Of a stretch of 64,000 bases of DNA, positions 48,340 to 60,089 are shown piece after piece. The translations under genes were made by a program, and so were the position numbers. Numbering within the stretch: position 1 is the stretch's first letter; each line of letters begins with the position of its first letter. Source of the DNA: Boswellia sacra (lineage: Eukaryota > Streptophyta > Magnoliopsida > Sapindales > Burseraceae); assembly GCA_013180625.2 (NCBI GenBank), contig SNVD02003345.1:1-64000 (forward strand). The letters are read 5' to 3'. A model generated the notes under the pieces. That model did not search any database. It was not told the origin of the DNA and saw only the letters and a list, made by a program, of their open reading frames with translations.

Positions 48340-48390
48340 TGACATCCCTTCTCCTTCACTTCACACATATAGTTAGAGAGTTGCATAGAC

Positions 48391-48993
48391 ATGGAGGGAA
48401 CCTCAAAACGTAGAATCCAAAAGATATGTGTATTTTGTGGATCTCGACCTGAAAAAAGTGAAAAGTTTGTAGAAGTGGCAAATTATCTTGGTAGGCTATT
48501 AGCTGAAAGAAAGATTCATATGGTTTATGGAGGGGATAGCCTCGGGTAATGGGCTGTGTGTCAACAGCTGCACTCTTGGGAGGTAGTAAAACTTTAGGTG
48601 TTATTCCTAGAGCTTTACCTATAGAAAGCATCATTGAAAAAACACTTTGACAGGGGTTACAGGTCTCCTCTATGCATGAATGCATGACATAAATGCTTAT
48701 CAATTCAGATGCATTTATTGCTTTGCCAGGTGTCTTTGGTACTTTTGAAGAAATTTTTCAAATTGCCTCTTGGGCTTAACTAAATCTCCATTAGAGACCC
48801 CATAGGTTTGTTTAATGTTAAAATTTTTTTTGATCCTTTGCTACATTTTGTTGATGTAGTATATAACAGAATTTTATCCCACATTCGGCGCTACAGATTC
48901 TTGTTTCTGCCACTAGTACTAATGATTTACTTAACAAATTACAAGCTATCGAAAATGAACCTGACCCAGCAATAACTCAAATTAATTGGTCAG
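48391..48993 (+). pseudogene. LOG-like cytokinin-activating enzyme, retroelement passenger pseudogene
   Basis: From the ATG at 48391 the frame reads RIQKICVFCGSRPEKSEKFV then LGRLLAERKIHMVYGGDSLG, matching the start of plant LOG proteins (cytokinin riboside 5'-monophosphate phosphoribohydrolases, which release active cytokinin bases). After a frameshift near 48548 it continues GCVSTAALLGGSKTLGVIPR, then DAFIALPGVFGTFEEIFQIA, the remnant of the PGGxGTxxE catalytic motif. Near the end it has RDPIGLFNV and ILVSATSTNDLLNKLQAIEN. Homology covers the LOG domain nearly end to end in about 600 bp with no introns, whereas plant LOG genes are split, so it looks like a processed copy. At least two frameshifts and several stops (after EKTL, in HECMT and after ASWA) make it inactive. 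It lies in sense orientation between pol and the 3' LTR. Confidence 0.82.
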
Positions 48994-49158
48994 GGGGACA
49001 CAACAAAAAGTGCAAATTGGATCCGACACTCTGTTTATAATTTTACTTGTCTTTTATTTTATTTCACGTCTTTCAGGTTATCTATTTTGAATAACTGAAG
49101 CTTTAGGTAATGTTTCCTATACTTTATCTCTCTCTACATTTAAACATTGAAGACAATA

Positions 49159-49188
49159 TTTCATTTGGTTGGGGGGGAAGGATAGTAG
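49159..49188 (+). promoter_or_regulatory. Internal polypurine-like tract
   Basis: The string ggttgggggggaaggata lies in the post-pol region. Athila-type elements often carry such a G-rich tract well before the 3' LTR. It could be a second-strand priming site or a relic of one. Confidence 0.35.
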
Positions 49189-49338
49189 ACATAAGTGTGT
49201 CTTATATTTTCTTCTTGCAAAAAAAAAAAAGTGAGTAAGTAATTAGATTAAGAGTGGCGGTGTAAGTTCAATTCCTCTTGAGACACATTCTGGGTCAGGA
49301 CTGGTAGAGTAAAGAGGGCCATTTTGAACTCATGAAGC

Positions 49339-50172
49339 CTTTTTTTTTTGGAAAAAAGTTACTATTCACATAAAAGAAAAAGTGAATGTACAAGATACGA
49401 GGGGTATACCCCAAGAAGAGTACCTAATACTCACAATTCCAAACAGGAAATACTAATGCCCAAGGGCCCAAAACAAAACAACCTAAACAAGAGAGCCAAA
49501 GGCCCAATCAAATATAAAAAAAGGCGCACTGGCCCAAACCAACCACAACTAAACCAATAGCAAAACAAAGTCCAAGAACAAAGTTAATTATGTAGACCCC
49601 ATATGGCACGAAGCTGAGGAGTGATCGCATACTTGGCCTCCAAGGCTAGAAGCCGGGAACGAACCAAGTCAAAAATCTCATCAGTCACCTGACGACAGGT
49701 CCGACGTCGCTGTTGATACATACGATCATTCTTTTCATACCAAAGAGAATAAACCGTTGCAGAGAAGACCAAACGTGCAAGGATATGTCCAAAATTCTTC
49801 CTGCCCTGGAGATGCAGAGAAGCCCATTGGAGCAAGAACGTCCAACAAAAGGATGGCCAAACAACGAGAGTCTTAGCTGAAATCTCCCCCCAAACAGAAG
49901 ATGAGAAAGGACAGCTAAAGAAAAGATGGTCATGGGTCTCATTTGCTGAAACACAGAGAACACAGCTTGAAGATTGTAAGATACCATGACGTTGAAGTCG
50001 ATCCATAGTACGAAGCCGACCCAAAGAGGCAAGCCAAAGAATAAAAGAGTGTCTTGGGACATGGCCAGGGAACCAGAGAAGATGATGAAGAGTGTTCACC
50101 GGCCACCTACTCCGTAACAATTCCCATGCGGAGCCAATAGAGAAAATACCTGAGGTATGGCCCTTCCAAGCC
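49339..50172 (-). mobile_element. 5'-truncated LINE (L1-type), nested in the gypsy element
   Basis: It begins (plus strand) with a poly-T run at 49339-49348, the poly-A tail of a minus-strand insert. The minus-strand ORF, 49584 to about 50165, has FSIGSAWELLRSRWP, FPGHVPRHSFILWLASLGRL, CVLCVSANETHDHLFFSCPF and SSSVWGEI. This is the zinc-binding domain (zf-RVT) at the C-terminus of plant L1 reverse transcriptases. Everything upstream is lost, as usual for LINE 5' truncation. aagcc occurs on both sides of the insert (49334-49338; about 50168-50172) and may be a short target duplication. The ORF is open, so this insertion is younger than its host element. Confidence 0.87.
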
Positions 50173-50591
50173 CATTCTAACTAATTTGTCATTTTGTTTT
50201 GATTTTTCACTTTTGAAGACTCATTTTAGCTAACTTGATATGATTTAATTTTGATTTTTGAATTTTATAACGAGGTTATCTTATTCACTTCACTTTGAAT
50301 TATTCAAATCTATAAACTCTCACAACTTTATCAGTTAATAAATTGTTTGCTCATGTACTCATTAAGCAACAATTCATGAACCTTTCTTCACACACACACA
50401 TACCTTGATGCATGATTGTGGGTTGCAAAATAAAATGTTACAATATTTGAGTTCTTTTATTTTGTTTAGGATAACAAATAAAGGAAGGGGAAAGTAAAAA
50501 AAAGAAAAGAGAGAGAGAGAAAGCAAAAAAAGAAAAAGAAAAAAACAAATAAGCAATTGTGGATAAGTTTGGTCATGTAGCCTCCTTAATT

Positions 50592-50852
50592 CGAGGAATT
50601 AAGCCCTAGGGGTGCCTCAACACCTAATACCCTAAGACCAACTGGTTTGGGAGCTATTGGCCCAAAGCTCATTACATGGATTAAGGAGAAAGCTTAAAGG
50701 GATTGAACATTGCACTATCAACAATTTTCTAAGCAAAAATAAAATTGGAAACCCGAGTCTTTAACCTCATAGGGGTGTCTTAACACCTAATGCCTTAAGG
50801 CCAACTGGTCTAAGAGTCATTAGCCTAAGGCTCGCTACATGGATTAAAGATG
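50592..50852 (+). repeat. Diverged direct repeats in the gypsy 3' region
   Basis: Two copies of about 100 bp, at 50592-50690 and 50752-50852. Both run from taggggtg through caacacctaat/taacacctaatg, ccaactggt and gctc(a/g)(t/c)tacatggatta. Confidence 0.85.
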
Positions 50853-51183
50853 CATTGTATCAAAATAATAATAATAATGATGAATGAATGCCCCCTGCAT
50901 AAGGATGTTAGCCTTGATAAATATTAGAACTGATATGATTTCATTCCAAAAAGCCCCATAGTCATGTGTTGACTGAGCACAAAAAAACGTTTGTTAATAT
51001 CTTGACTGAAGGGTTCGTGACCCTTTAAAAAAAAAGGAAAAAATCGGTTGAGAGTTTGTTTATTTGGATAGAATCAATGAGAGTGTAATAATCGTCACTT
51101 TGAATATAAAATTCTATAAATCATTGCTAAGTAATAACGCTTTAATTGCTAGGGATTAGCAATAAGCTGGTTGCGGGGTGTAA

Positions 51184-52716
51184 TGAACACTTAAATATGT
51201 ATGTTTAATAAAAGCTTAATTTACCATATTGCATTAATAGTATCATTAAATTCCTCAAACATATTTGTAGTCTTTGCATATTTCGAATTCACTTTATCTT
51301 AATTTTAGTTTTTGTTACAGGTTCGATAAAATAGACATAACTTTCTATTTATATATCAGAATGGTACAAATCTTGATTCGTTGGAGAGTTGATTAAATTA
51401 TCTACAAGATTGCATTCCACAAGCACCATGAAATTTGGGTTTTTAATAGACCAAAAATGGGCTTAAAGTGAACCTATCTACAATTTTAATCTAACCTGAC
51501 CATGCCTCCTTATTTTAACCATATCTCTTGATATAAGTATCCAAATCATATGAACCAAGATGTTCTAGAAAGTTTAGAGAAATATCTACAACTTTCATGA
51601 AGACATGTGATCAAAATTATAAACATTTCGATGTTGAAATTGGTGCACATGATGATCCAAATTGTCAACAAGATATTTTACAATTGTCCCTTTGTAATTT
51701 GACAAGTTTGCCCAGAAATATATCTGTAAATATAGGTGTATTGTGACCCATTAGGGCATCTTGGCTCTGGCTGGGATCTCTTCTTGTTATGTTTTTCTCT
51801 CATGCATTTTGTTCTCTTAATGTTATTAATAAATCTTCTTTTTCTTGCAATTTGTTTTCTTTCTTTCATAATATCTTGCTAAATTCTCTCTTACTAAGGT
51901 AAAAGGGTGAAACCCTTGATATGAGAATAAGGATCCTCTAACCCTTTAATATGTGCTTAAAAATCATAATCTTTTATTATTTATTCTATATGATTTATAC
52001 TTATTTCCCTAGTCAATCTTGACATCACTCGTAAAGTAGAGGTCTTGATCTATTATAGACAATCCTTGACACATCAAATGCTTGGATCCTTTCGAGATGT
52101 CGTATGATTCTTCCTTATAGACACAAGTCTAGTTAGGAATCTTGATTCATTGTAGACATATGATGATTGACACATTGGACGGTCGAACCCATTTACAAGA
52201 AGTGGTATAAATATTGGTAACGAAACAAATATAATTCATATAAATAAAATGGGCTTAAATGACATATCTTCTGATTGGAAGCTCTTTGATGTATGGATTC
52301 TAATAGAGTTATAATTGGATTATTTATTCTTATTTGATATATCATGGGCGGGTCCCCTAACCTTAGCTTTCCTTATTATTGTGTCAATTCTTTTACTTAC
52401 GTATTTTAAGTATTCTTGTTTATTACTTATGAAATTGTTCCTTCATTTGTTATGATAGGTTTTACTACCTATTTCCATAGATGGTTTTGCCACCTTTTGT
52501 TTTTGTTTTACATTTGAATGGTCCGTAGTACCACCTACAATCTTTACTTATACTTGTTAATATTAGCTTGTTATTTATTTAAATCATTCATATTATATTT
52601 GCTCATCTTTGAGTTTATACCTCTAAATCCCCTTTCTCGTAGATCGATCTTGTCTTAACGGGTTTATTACTTTGACACTCCTATACTTGGGAGATAATCC
52701 ATTTTTTTATGTGTCA
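51184..52716 (+). repeat. 3' LTR of the gypsy element
   Basis: Direct-repeat partner of 39266-40818, starting TGAACACTTAAATA and ending TATGTGTCA. It is preceded by ggttgcggggtg, a short purine-rich priming tract. Confidence 0.88.
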
Positions 52717-54547
52717 GTTATTGATTAGTTTATTTTTTACGTTTAGGACTTTGCATCCCAAATGCCCATAACTTTTGATTTCATAAATAAGGATGACAAA
52801 ATTCCTGATTTCAAGTTAAGGGTTCATTCCCCTGCCCGACCTTGGATAGAATTATCATCTTTCCCTTTGTTGCACCTTAGATTTTTTCAGGGTTTTTTTT
52901 AGGTTAGGTATCTGCGGGTGTTACATCACAACAGCTGCCACTAGGGAAAAAGAAGAGGTTTTATTTTTATTTTCTTACCAATTACAATAAATATTGAGCT
53001 AGTATTGATGGCCAAGCTTTTGTAAGATTTTCAACACATCTTAGTTGAAAGTCACAGCTTTCCCGTTACTTCATCATTTTGGCATATAAAATGATGAGAT
53101 GGGCTTCAGAATTTTTTCCTATTATTTGTCATTTAGGCTTATCAAATGATGAGATAGGCTATAAAACTTAGGCCTGGGTTGGGGCTTTTTGTTGCACTCT
53201 CGTCGAAGCCTGGCGGGGCGAGGTAAATATTTTAGTGGAATGCTCGAAATAAAAAGTGGCATAGAGATTTAGAGAATTTTAGAATAAAATTTTATTTAAT
53301 CTCCACTTTTAAACTCTCAAAATCTTATCACTAAGTTCATTCCATTAATATTTTACTTTTATATTTTTCTTTTAATAAATCCTTTTAATTCCTAAATTAT
53401 CCTTCTTCAATCCTAGTCTAACTTTGTTATTGATGTTTGGTTAAAACAATTAATTTATCATATCATTATTCTTTCAACATGTTTTCAAAGAGTCAATCGC
53501 TTTTTCCTTTACTTTCTTCTATTTTCATCTTATATTTGCACAAAAAATAATTAAGGATAGCAAAGAATCTTCTACTATATGAGGCAAGGAATTGGATTCG
53601 ACTTGCTATTATACTACGAGGATCTTTTTGCCATTATCAAGTGAAGAATAATAGTATATAAACAAAGTTATAGTAAACGATTATTCTATCACTCTTCCAA
53701 TAAGATAGTGACACACAAGGTTGCTTAGAGAATTATATAGTGGATAGATCTTGTTGGTGACTGTTGTGGTTTTTCCCTCCAGTTTCTAAATTTTGCTTAG
53801 AGTTAAATTGTTGTTATTCTTTATTTTTTATTTTTATATTAATATTAATATTTCTGTAAAAGAGGATCTTGGAGAATTTGAAAACATATATTCCTTATTT
53901 GAGAGGATCCAGATTCACAACAGTTTTTCTATTAGTGGTATTAGCAGTGGCAATCTTGGACATCAGTCGCCCTTTGTGAGAGGATGTTAAGCAGCCGCCG
54001 ACACCAACCAGCGGAGAAGGAGAGGGCAAGGGTAGCAATAGTTGTATATAGCATAGAGATTATCAGTTCAGGTGTTAAGTGGGAGAAAGAAGCCATAAAC
54101 ACCCTTAATTCCAAACTAGTTAATGCAAATCCTAAGGGTGTCCACAAGTTTCGCTCTCAGAAAATATCAAAATAAAAATAATATCTGAAAAGATGGGAGA
54201 TTTTTAAGATTTTCATAATTATCGATAGTTTAGGAATTTGTTTGCAAACCTCAGGGAGGTCTGTGATACTTTAACCTCATGTGTCCATAAAAACTATAAA
54301 TACTTACAAGCAATTTGCTTTCTCCTTCAACCGTATCTCAGGCTCAACAGTCAGTGCCGAGTCGTCCTTCACCATCATGCCATCCTGTACTTCGACATCC
54401 CAATTTCACCTTTTGGGAAATGTTTAGTCCCAAAAGAACTAACAGCTAAACATTGCAGAAAGCACACTTTGGATGATAAAACCCTGCATTTTTTCGAAGT
54501 TGAATAATTAGAAAAATGGAAGAAGGTATGCACTGAAAGCTGTGAAA
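52717..54547. other. Intergenic stretch upstream of the Hsp70 pseudogene
   Basis: No recognisable exon. A local pair of similar strings (aaatgatgagatgggct at about 53090 and caaatgatgagataggct at about 53140) and a GC-rich patch (cgtcgaagcctggcggggcgagg at about 53200) stand out. Short ORFs at 53793-54507 match nothing I know. The transit-peptide exon of the Hsp70 gene was not found. Confidence 0.6.
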
Positions 54548-55593
54548 GATAAGGTCGTGAGAATAGACTTGGGGATGACCAACTCGACCGTTATGGTGAT
54601 GGAAGGAGGGAGGCAGATAATTGTGACCAATGTAGAAGGCCAGAGAATGACGCCATCTGTGGTGGCCTATGGGAAGAACGAGGATAGGATGGTGGGTCAG
54701 ATTGTGAAATGCCAGGTTGTTATAAACCCTGAAAATACGTTCTTCTCAGTGAAGCGGTTTATTGAGAGGAAGATGTCTGAAGTGGATGAGAAGCAGAAGA
54801 TGGTTTTGTATAATCTTGTCACTGATGAGAATGTGTATGTCATACTGGAATGTTCAACTATCTAGAAACGCTTTGTTGCTGAAGAGATTTCAGCTGAGGT
54901 GGATTTGGTTAAATTGTTGATGTCATGGCTGCTTGTCGCATTTACTTCAGTTTTGGCCAATTTTTATAGAGATTTGATTTCGTGTTATATGTTCTGAGTA
55001 TTGTTGTTTGGCTGTTGAGAAATACTACAAAAATGAAATAAATTTTTAGCCCGTGGTTTGCTCCCTCACAAGATTTTATTTTAATTGGTTGTAGGGGTTA
55101 TTTTGCCTTCGTTTCACAATTGGTTATCTTATACCTAATCTACTTAGATTAATTACTTAGAGCTAGTTATTTTCTGCTTCTAATTTAGGTTTTGAGCTCG
55201 TTTCCAGAAAGCTGGTGGATGATGCATCTAAATATTTAAATGGTAAAGTGACAAAAGATGCGGTCACGGTGCCTGCTTACTTCAATGATTCTCATGCAAC
55301 CGAACATGTTGGTCGTATTGCTGGCTTAAATGTTCTTCAAATCATCAATGAGCACTACTGCTTTGTTGGCATATAGATTTCAAAAGAAAAACAATGAGAC
55401 CATCCTAGTGTTTGATATTGGTGGTGGTACTTTTGATGTTTCAGGTGCTAGGCTGCTAGCTATGTCAGAAATTTGTGTTTCGTGTCATATGTAGACTTTA
55501 AGTTATACAATGGGTTAGTTTATTTAATACTGATATAGAAAATTATATGCTTTGAAATTCGTTCTTGTGATTATTTTCAAATGTTAACTATGT

Positions 55594-55598
55594 TGCCT
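55594..55598. repeat. Target site duplication, left copy (TGCCT)
   Basis: Matches 60842-60846 on the far side of the copia element. Confidence 0.92.
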
Positions 55599-55869
55599 TG
55601 TTGGGATGCAATGAACACTCAGAACAATTTCTGGGAGAAAAATAACTCTTATTCACAACGAAAATGAATATACAAGAATTATACAAACACTTCCCACACT
55701 CACTCTCTTGGAGCTCTCTGGCTCTCTTCCTCCTAAAACTCCCCGATTTCTAGGATGATATAAACTATGCAGAATCGTCCTCTATTTATAGGAGGATTCT
55801 GCCTCAAATTTTCAAAAAACGTTAGGTGAATAATTGGGTGGATGGTTGGGAGGGAAGACTGCTCCAGCA
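55599..55869 (-). repeat. 3' LTR of the copia element
   Basis: Shares ggatgcaatgaacactcag, aggatgatataaact and cgtcctctatttataggagg with the other LTR. It lacks about 60 bp near the end that is present at 60761-60820. On the minus strand the TATA-like ctataaatagagg is visible. Confidence 0.92.
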
Positions 55870-55888
55870 ATTCTCCCCCTCCATCCCA
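55870..55888 (-). promoter_or_regulatory. Copia polypurine tract
   Basis: On the minus strand ggatggagggggagaat directly precedes the 3' LTR; it is the plus-strand priming site. Confidence 0.8.
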
Positions 55889-55889
55889 T

Positions 55890-57300
55890 GTGAAAGGGAA
55901 TAACCACAAAGATAATTAGACAACCTCTAATCTAACTATGTCTCTACACAGTTCTAGCTTGTTTCTTGTGACTCCCTTTGTCAGCATGTCTGCAGGATTC
56001 TCCTCAGTATGGATCTTCACTAGTTTCAATAGCTGTTTATCTATCACCTCTTCATTTGGGAATGATACACTGAATTCTTGCTCAAAACCAAAGCACTTTG
56101 ACTGTCACAGTATACTTTGTACTCTTTTTGTTTGATCCCAAGTTCTTGAAGAAAACGCTTTACAACATTTCCGTCCCAGCTTCCGCTGCGACAATATATT
56201 CAGCCTCTGTTATAGATAGCACAACACACTTCTACAGTTTTGACTGCCAGGACACAACTCCGCCTGCAAAAGTGTAGACAAAACCTGACGTTGATTTCCT
56301 ACTCTCAAAATCTCCGGCCATCTCTGAATCTGTATAGTGTTCCAAGATTGGATTAGCTCCCCCGTAACACAAGCATATCTTTGAAGTACCTTTCAGGTAT
56401 CTGAGAATCCACTTGACTGCCTCCTAATGTTCTTTCCTTAGGTTGGAAAGAAACCTGCTCACTACTCCTACAGCATGAGCAATATCCGACCTTGTACACA
56501 CCTTGGCATACATTAAACTTCCCATAGCAGAATAATGGGGCACTGACGCCATGTCCTCTATCTCTTTCTTGGATGAGGGACATGATCCTTTGCTTAGCTT
56601 GAAGTGATTAGCCAGTGGCACATTAACTGGCTTAGCACCATCCATGTTGAAACTTTGAATCACACATTCAACATATTTTTCCTGAGACAACCGTAACTTC
56701 TACATTTTCCTGCCTCGATAGATATGGATCCCTAAGATTTGCTGAGTTGGTCCTAAATCCTTCATATCGAAGGTTGTTGAAAGCTCATTATTCAGCTGCT
56801 TTATTTTTGTTGCATCCTTATCGATGATAAGCATGCCATCCACATATAACATAAGTGCAATAAAATCTCCACCTGGAAGTTTTTGAAAATAGACACACTG
56901 GTCTGCAGCGTACCTTTTGTACCCATGACTTACCATGAAGGAGTCAAACTTCTTGTACCATTGCCTTAGTGCTTGCTTAAGACCATACAAGCTCTTTTTC
57001 AGCTTGCACACGAGCTTTTCTTTCCCCTGAACCTCGAATCCTTCTATAGATTTCTTCATGCAAGTCTCTAAGAAGAAATGATGTCTTCACATCCATTTAT
57101 TCAAGCTGTAAATCTAGACTTGCGGTCAACCCGAGGACGACGCGGATTGAGGACATCTTTACCACCGGTGAGAAGATTTCATCAAAGTCAATTCCTTTCT
57201 TCTGAAGAAATCATTTTACCACCAACCAGGCTTTATGCTTCATCGCCTTTCCTATTCTATCTTTCTTGAGCTTGAGCACCCACTTATTCCTTAGTGCCTT
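55890..57300 (-). pseudogene. Copia reverse transcriptase and RNase H, broken
   Basis: RT reads KLKKSLYGLKQALRQWYKKF, then FIALMLYVDGMLIIDKD and MKDLGPTQQILGIHIYR. The polymerase box is YVDG instead of YVDD, so one catalytic Asp is lost. After a stop at 56700, the connection reads KYVECVIQSFNMDGAKPVNV and SAMGSLMYAKVCTRSDIAHA. RNase H remnants (YTDSEMAGDFESRKSTSGF) lie in another frame near 56240-56340. Confidence 0.88.
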
Positions 57301-57303
57301 TTT

Positions 57304-60019
57304 TCAGTCAAGGAGCTCAACCAATTCATAGGTTTTATTCTTCTCCAGAGAAATCATCTTATCTTGCATTGCATGCAGCCAACGTTCTTTGTCTAGATGA
57401 GATAAGGCTTCGCGAAAGCTTTCTGGCTCCTCTTCTTCAGTAAGCAGTGCATATTCTGATTCTGGATATTTTCTCAATGGATTCCGACCTCGCTCAGATC
57501 GTCTTACCTGAGGTTCTTCATCTTCATAAGGTACAGTAGCTTCTGTAAGTGATTGTGGCTCCCCTGGCTCAGCATTCTCTTCATTTTCCTCCTCCTGATC
57601 TGCTTCTGGAACTTCTTCTGGCACCTCATCAATTTTTGTGGAATTCGATGTGGAGGCAAAATCTATAACAATATCTGGGGCACTGCTAGTGGGATTTTTA
57701 GATATTGTTGGCTTTTCAACGTCTTCAAGTGTTTGGTCTTCATGGAACACCACATCTCTGCTTCGGATAACTTTCTTTTCCTTCGGTTCCCATGATCTGT
57801 ATCCAAATTCTTCATCTCCATAACCAATGAAGATACATTGGACAGTCCTTGCATCGAGCTTCTGTCTGAGCTCTTTGGATACTTGTGCGAAGGCTAAACA
57901 ACCAACCACTTTTAAATGATTATAGAAGGGCTTTTTATTAGACTACACTTTCTCCGAAATCTCGAAATTTAGTGGCACTGATGGTGATCTGTTGATTAAA
58001 TAACAGGCGATGCGAACAACCTCTCCCCAGAATGGCTTGGGCAACTTAGCCATTCTGAGCATGCTCCTGACCCATTCCATGATAGTTCGGTTCATCCTCT
58101 CAGCCACTCCATTATGCTGTGGTGTACGTGGGATAGTTCTTTCATGACAAATGCCGTATTTCCCACAGTAAGCATCGAACTCTCTGGAGGTATACTCGCC
58201 TCCATTATCTTATCAGAGGCATTTTAACTTCTTACCTGTTTCACGTTCTACCATGGCATGAAACAGTTTAAACTTCTCCAGAACTTGATCCTTTGTCTTG
58301 AGGAAATACACCCACACCTTTCGAGAGGCATCATCAATGAAGGTCAAGAAATACCTGTTGCTGCCTAGGGTCTCGACTTCGAGGGGTCCGCATACATCAT
58401 AGTGTACTAGCTCCAACAACTCTGATTTCTTCACTAATGAGGAGCTGAATGACACCCTCCGTTGTTTACCGTACAAGCAATAGTTGCAAGGATGAGACGC
58501 TACGTTTTTAGAAACGGTAATCAGCTCCTTCTTCTCAAAGATTAACAAACCCTTCTCACTCATGTGACCGAGCCTTTTATGCCACAAATCTTGAGAGACC
58601 ATGTGTTCTGCTACATTAAGGCTTTCTCCATCTATCTTTACATGAGTCCTATAAAGATTGTCACATAGTTTTCCTCGAGCAACCACCATGACCCCCTTCA
58701 TCATCTTCCATGTGCCATTGGTGAAACAGCTCTCATATCCTTGCTGATCAAAAGCTTTTACAGAGAGTAAGGTAAGTCGAAGATCTGACACATGGCGAAT
58801 GTCCTTCAAGGTTATTGTACATCCGACGTTCGTTTGGAATTGAACGGCGCCAATTCCCATAATTTTGGCCGTGCTATTATTTCCCATCTTTACTATACCA
58901 AAGTCTCCTACTTTGTATCTGGTGAAGATCTCTTTGCAAGGATGACGTGGCAGGAAGCTGTTGTGTCTATCACCCATTCCATTCCTTGGTCTGCTGTGTG
59001 GAAGCATGTCTCTTCTGCATAAATGGTCACATCTTCTACAACTGTAACTCGTGGCTGTCCACTGCTTTGTGCTTGTGAACTCTCCCGGTTCTGATTCCGT
59101 AAATTGCGATAATTTTTCTTTAAATGGCCCTCTTTACCACAGTGATAGCATTTGTACATGGGTCTCCACCCATCTGTCGACTTGCCTCTGCTTTTATTTC
59201 TACCTCTCCTTCAGTCTTTTTCTCCTCAAGACTGTCTTCCTCGATTCTCCATGATGTAGGCTTGCTCTTGACTAGCGCCTGTATCTTTCCTTCTAGCCTC
59301 CTCATTGAACAAGGCATCCTTAAACATTGACAAGGTAAGTTTGCCACCGGGGGCTGAATTACTGAGGGAGACCACTAACGTCTCCCATGAGTCAGGAAGA
59401 GAGCTGAGAAGTAGGAGAGCTTATTCTTCATCTCCAAGCTGTAATTCAACTGCTGATAGCTGATTTACCAAGGTTTGGAACTCACTTGTGTGTTCTACTA
59501 CGAAAGTTCCACTCCACAACTTCAAGTTTACAAGCCATCTCATCAGGATGGCTTTATTTCGTGCTGACTTGGCCTGATAAATACCCTTTAATTTTGTCCA
59601 GAGAGAATATACATTATTTCCTGGGCTACATGGTGGAAGACGCTGTGGTCGATGCATTGCCTGATCTGACCAATATATTTTCTGTTCATCTTCTTCCACT
59701 CTGCTTCTTTCTCAGACTCAGGTTTCTGCCCTTTGAACTCTATAGGATTAAATAGATCCTTACAACTGAGGAGATCCTCAATCCTGGGCCTCTATAGTGT
59801 GTAGTTGCTAGCTGTCAGCTTAATCATGGCTCCAGATGATTCTTTCATTTTAGAAAAAACTAATTGACTAAAATTAGAATTGAATTTCAAAAATTGGAGC
59901 TCACCATTACGTCCGGAACGGTCAAAAATGGTGGAATAGCCTCTTTCGGGGCTCAAAAATTCCTTTTGTGCAAGAACTATAAAGCTTGGAAATCTAGGGA
60001 CTAAACTGAAATGTTTCAA
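57304..60019 (-). pseudogene. Copia gag, protease and integrase, broken
   Basis: Gag runs from about 60019 (IKLTASNYTL) through YSLWTKLKGIYQAKSARNKA to the zinc knuckle CYHCGKEGHLKKNY, where the last Cys of CCHC is Tyr. The protease site is VIDTTASCHV (usual DSGAS). Integrase has LWHKRLGHMSEKGL and CNYCLYGKQRRVSF (HHCC), then YDVCGPLEVETLGSNRYFLT and FIDDASRKVWVYFLKTKD. The 57304-57909 block has LDARTVQCIFIGYGDEEFGY and RSRDVVFHEDQ, followed by an acidic linker. Stops occur at about 58212, 59420 and elsewhere. Confidence 0.88.
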
Positions 60020-60089
60020 AAAATTATGGGGCCATACCGTAATTATTAGGAATTATAGGGGTGAAAATATAATTTCAGAAAGATGGTGC

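Larger units (their letters stand above)
39266..52716 (+). mobile_element. Athila-like Ty3-gypsy retrotransposon with a LOG-like passenger gene
   Basis: A 13.45-kb element with two LTRs in direct orientation, a primer-binding site, gag, protease, RT, RNase H and integrase in the Ty3-gypsy order, and a long (3.8 kb) region between pol and the 3' LTR. The DLGASANLLPYS protease, the FIDD RT box and a tRNA-Asp-like primer site point to the Athila/Tat branch. All coding parts carry stops and frameshifts, and the LTRs differ at roughly one base in ten by eye, so the insertion is old. Unusual features are a 1058-bp duplicated RT/RNase H segment, a LOG-like gene and a nested LINE. No target duplication is recognisable. 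Confidence 0.88.

Noticed and set aside
39261..52721. Target duplication for the gypsy element
   Set aside because: The flanks aatga and gttat do not match. Small shifts of the LTR borders give no better pair, so none is claimed.
54238..54507. 89-codon ORF just upstream of the Hsp70 exon as a transit-peptide exon
   Set aside because: It does not look like a chloroplast transit peptide (few Ser/Thr, many hydrophobic and Cys/His residues) and has no good splice connection to the Hsp70 exon.
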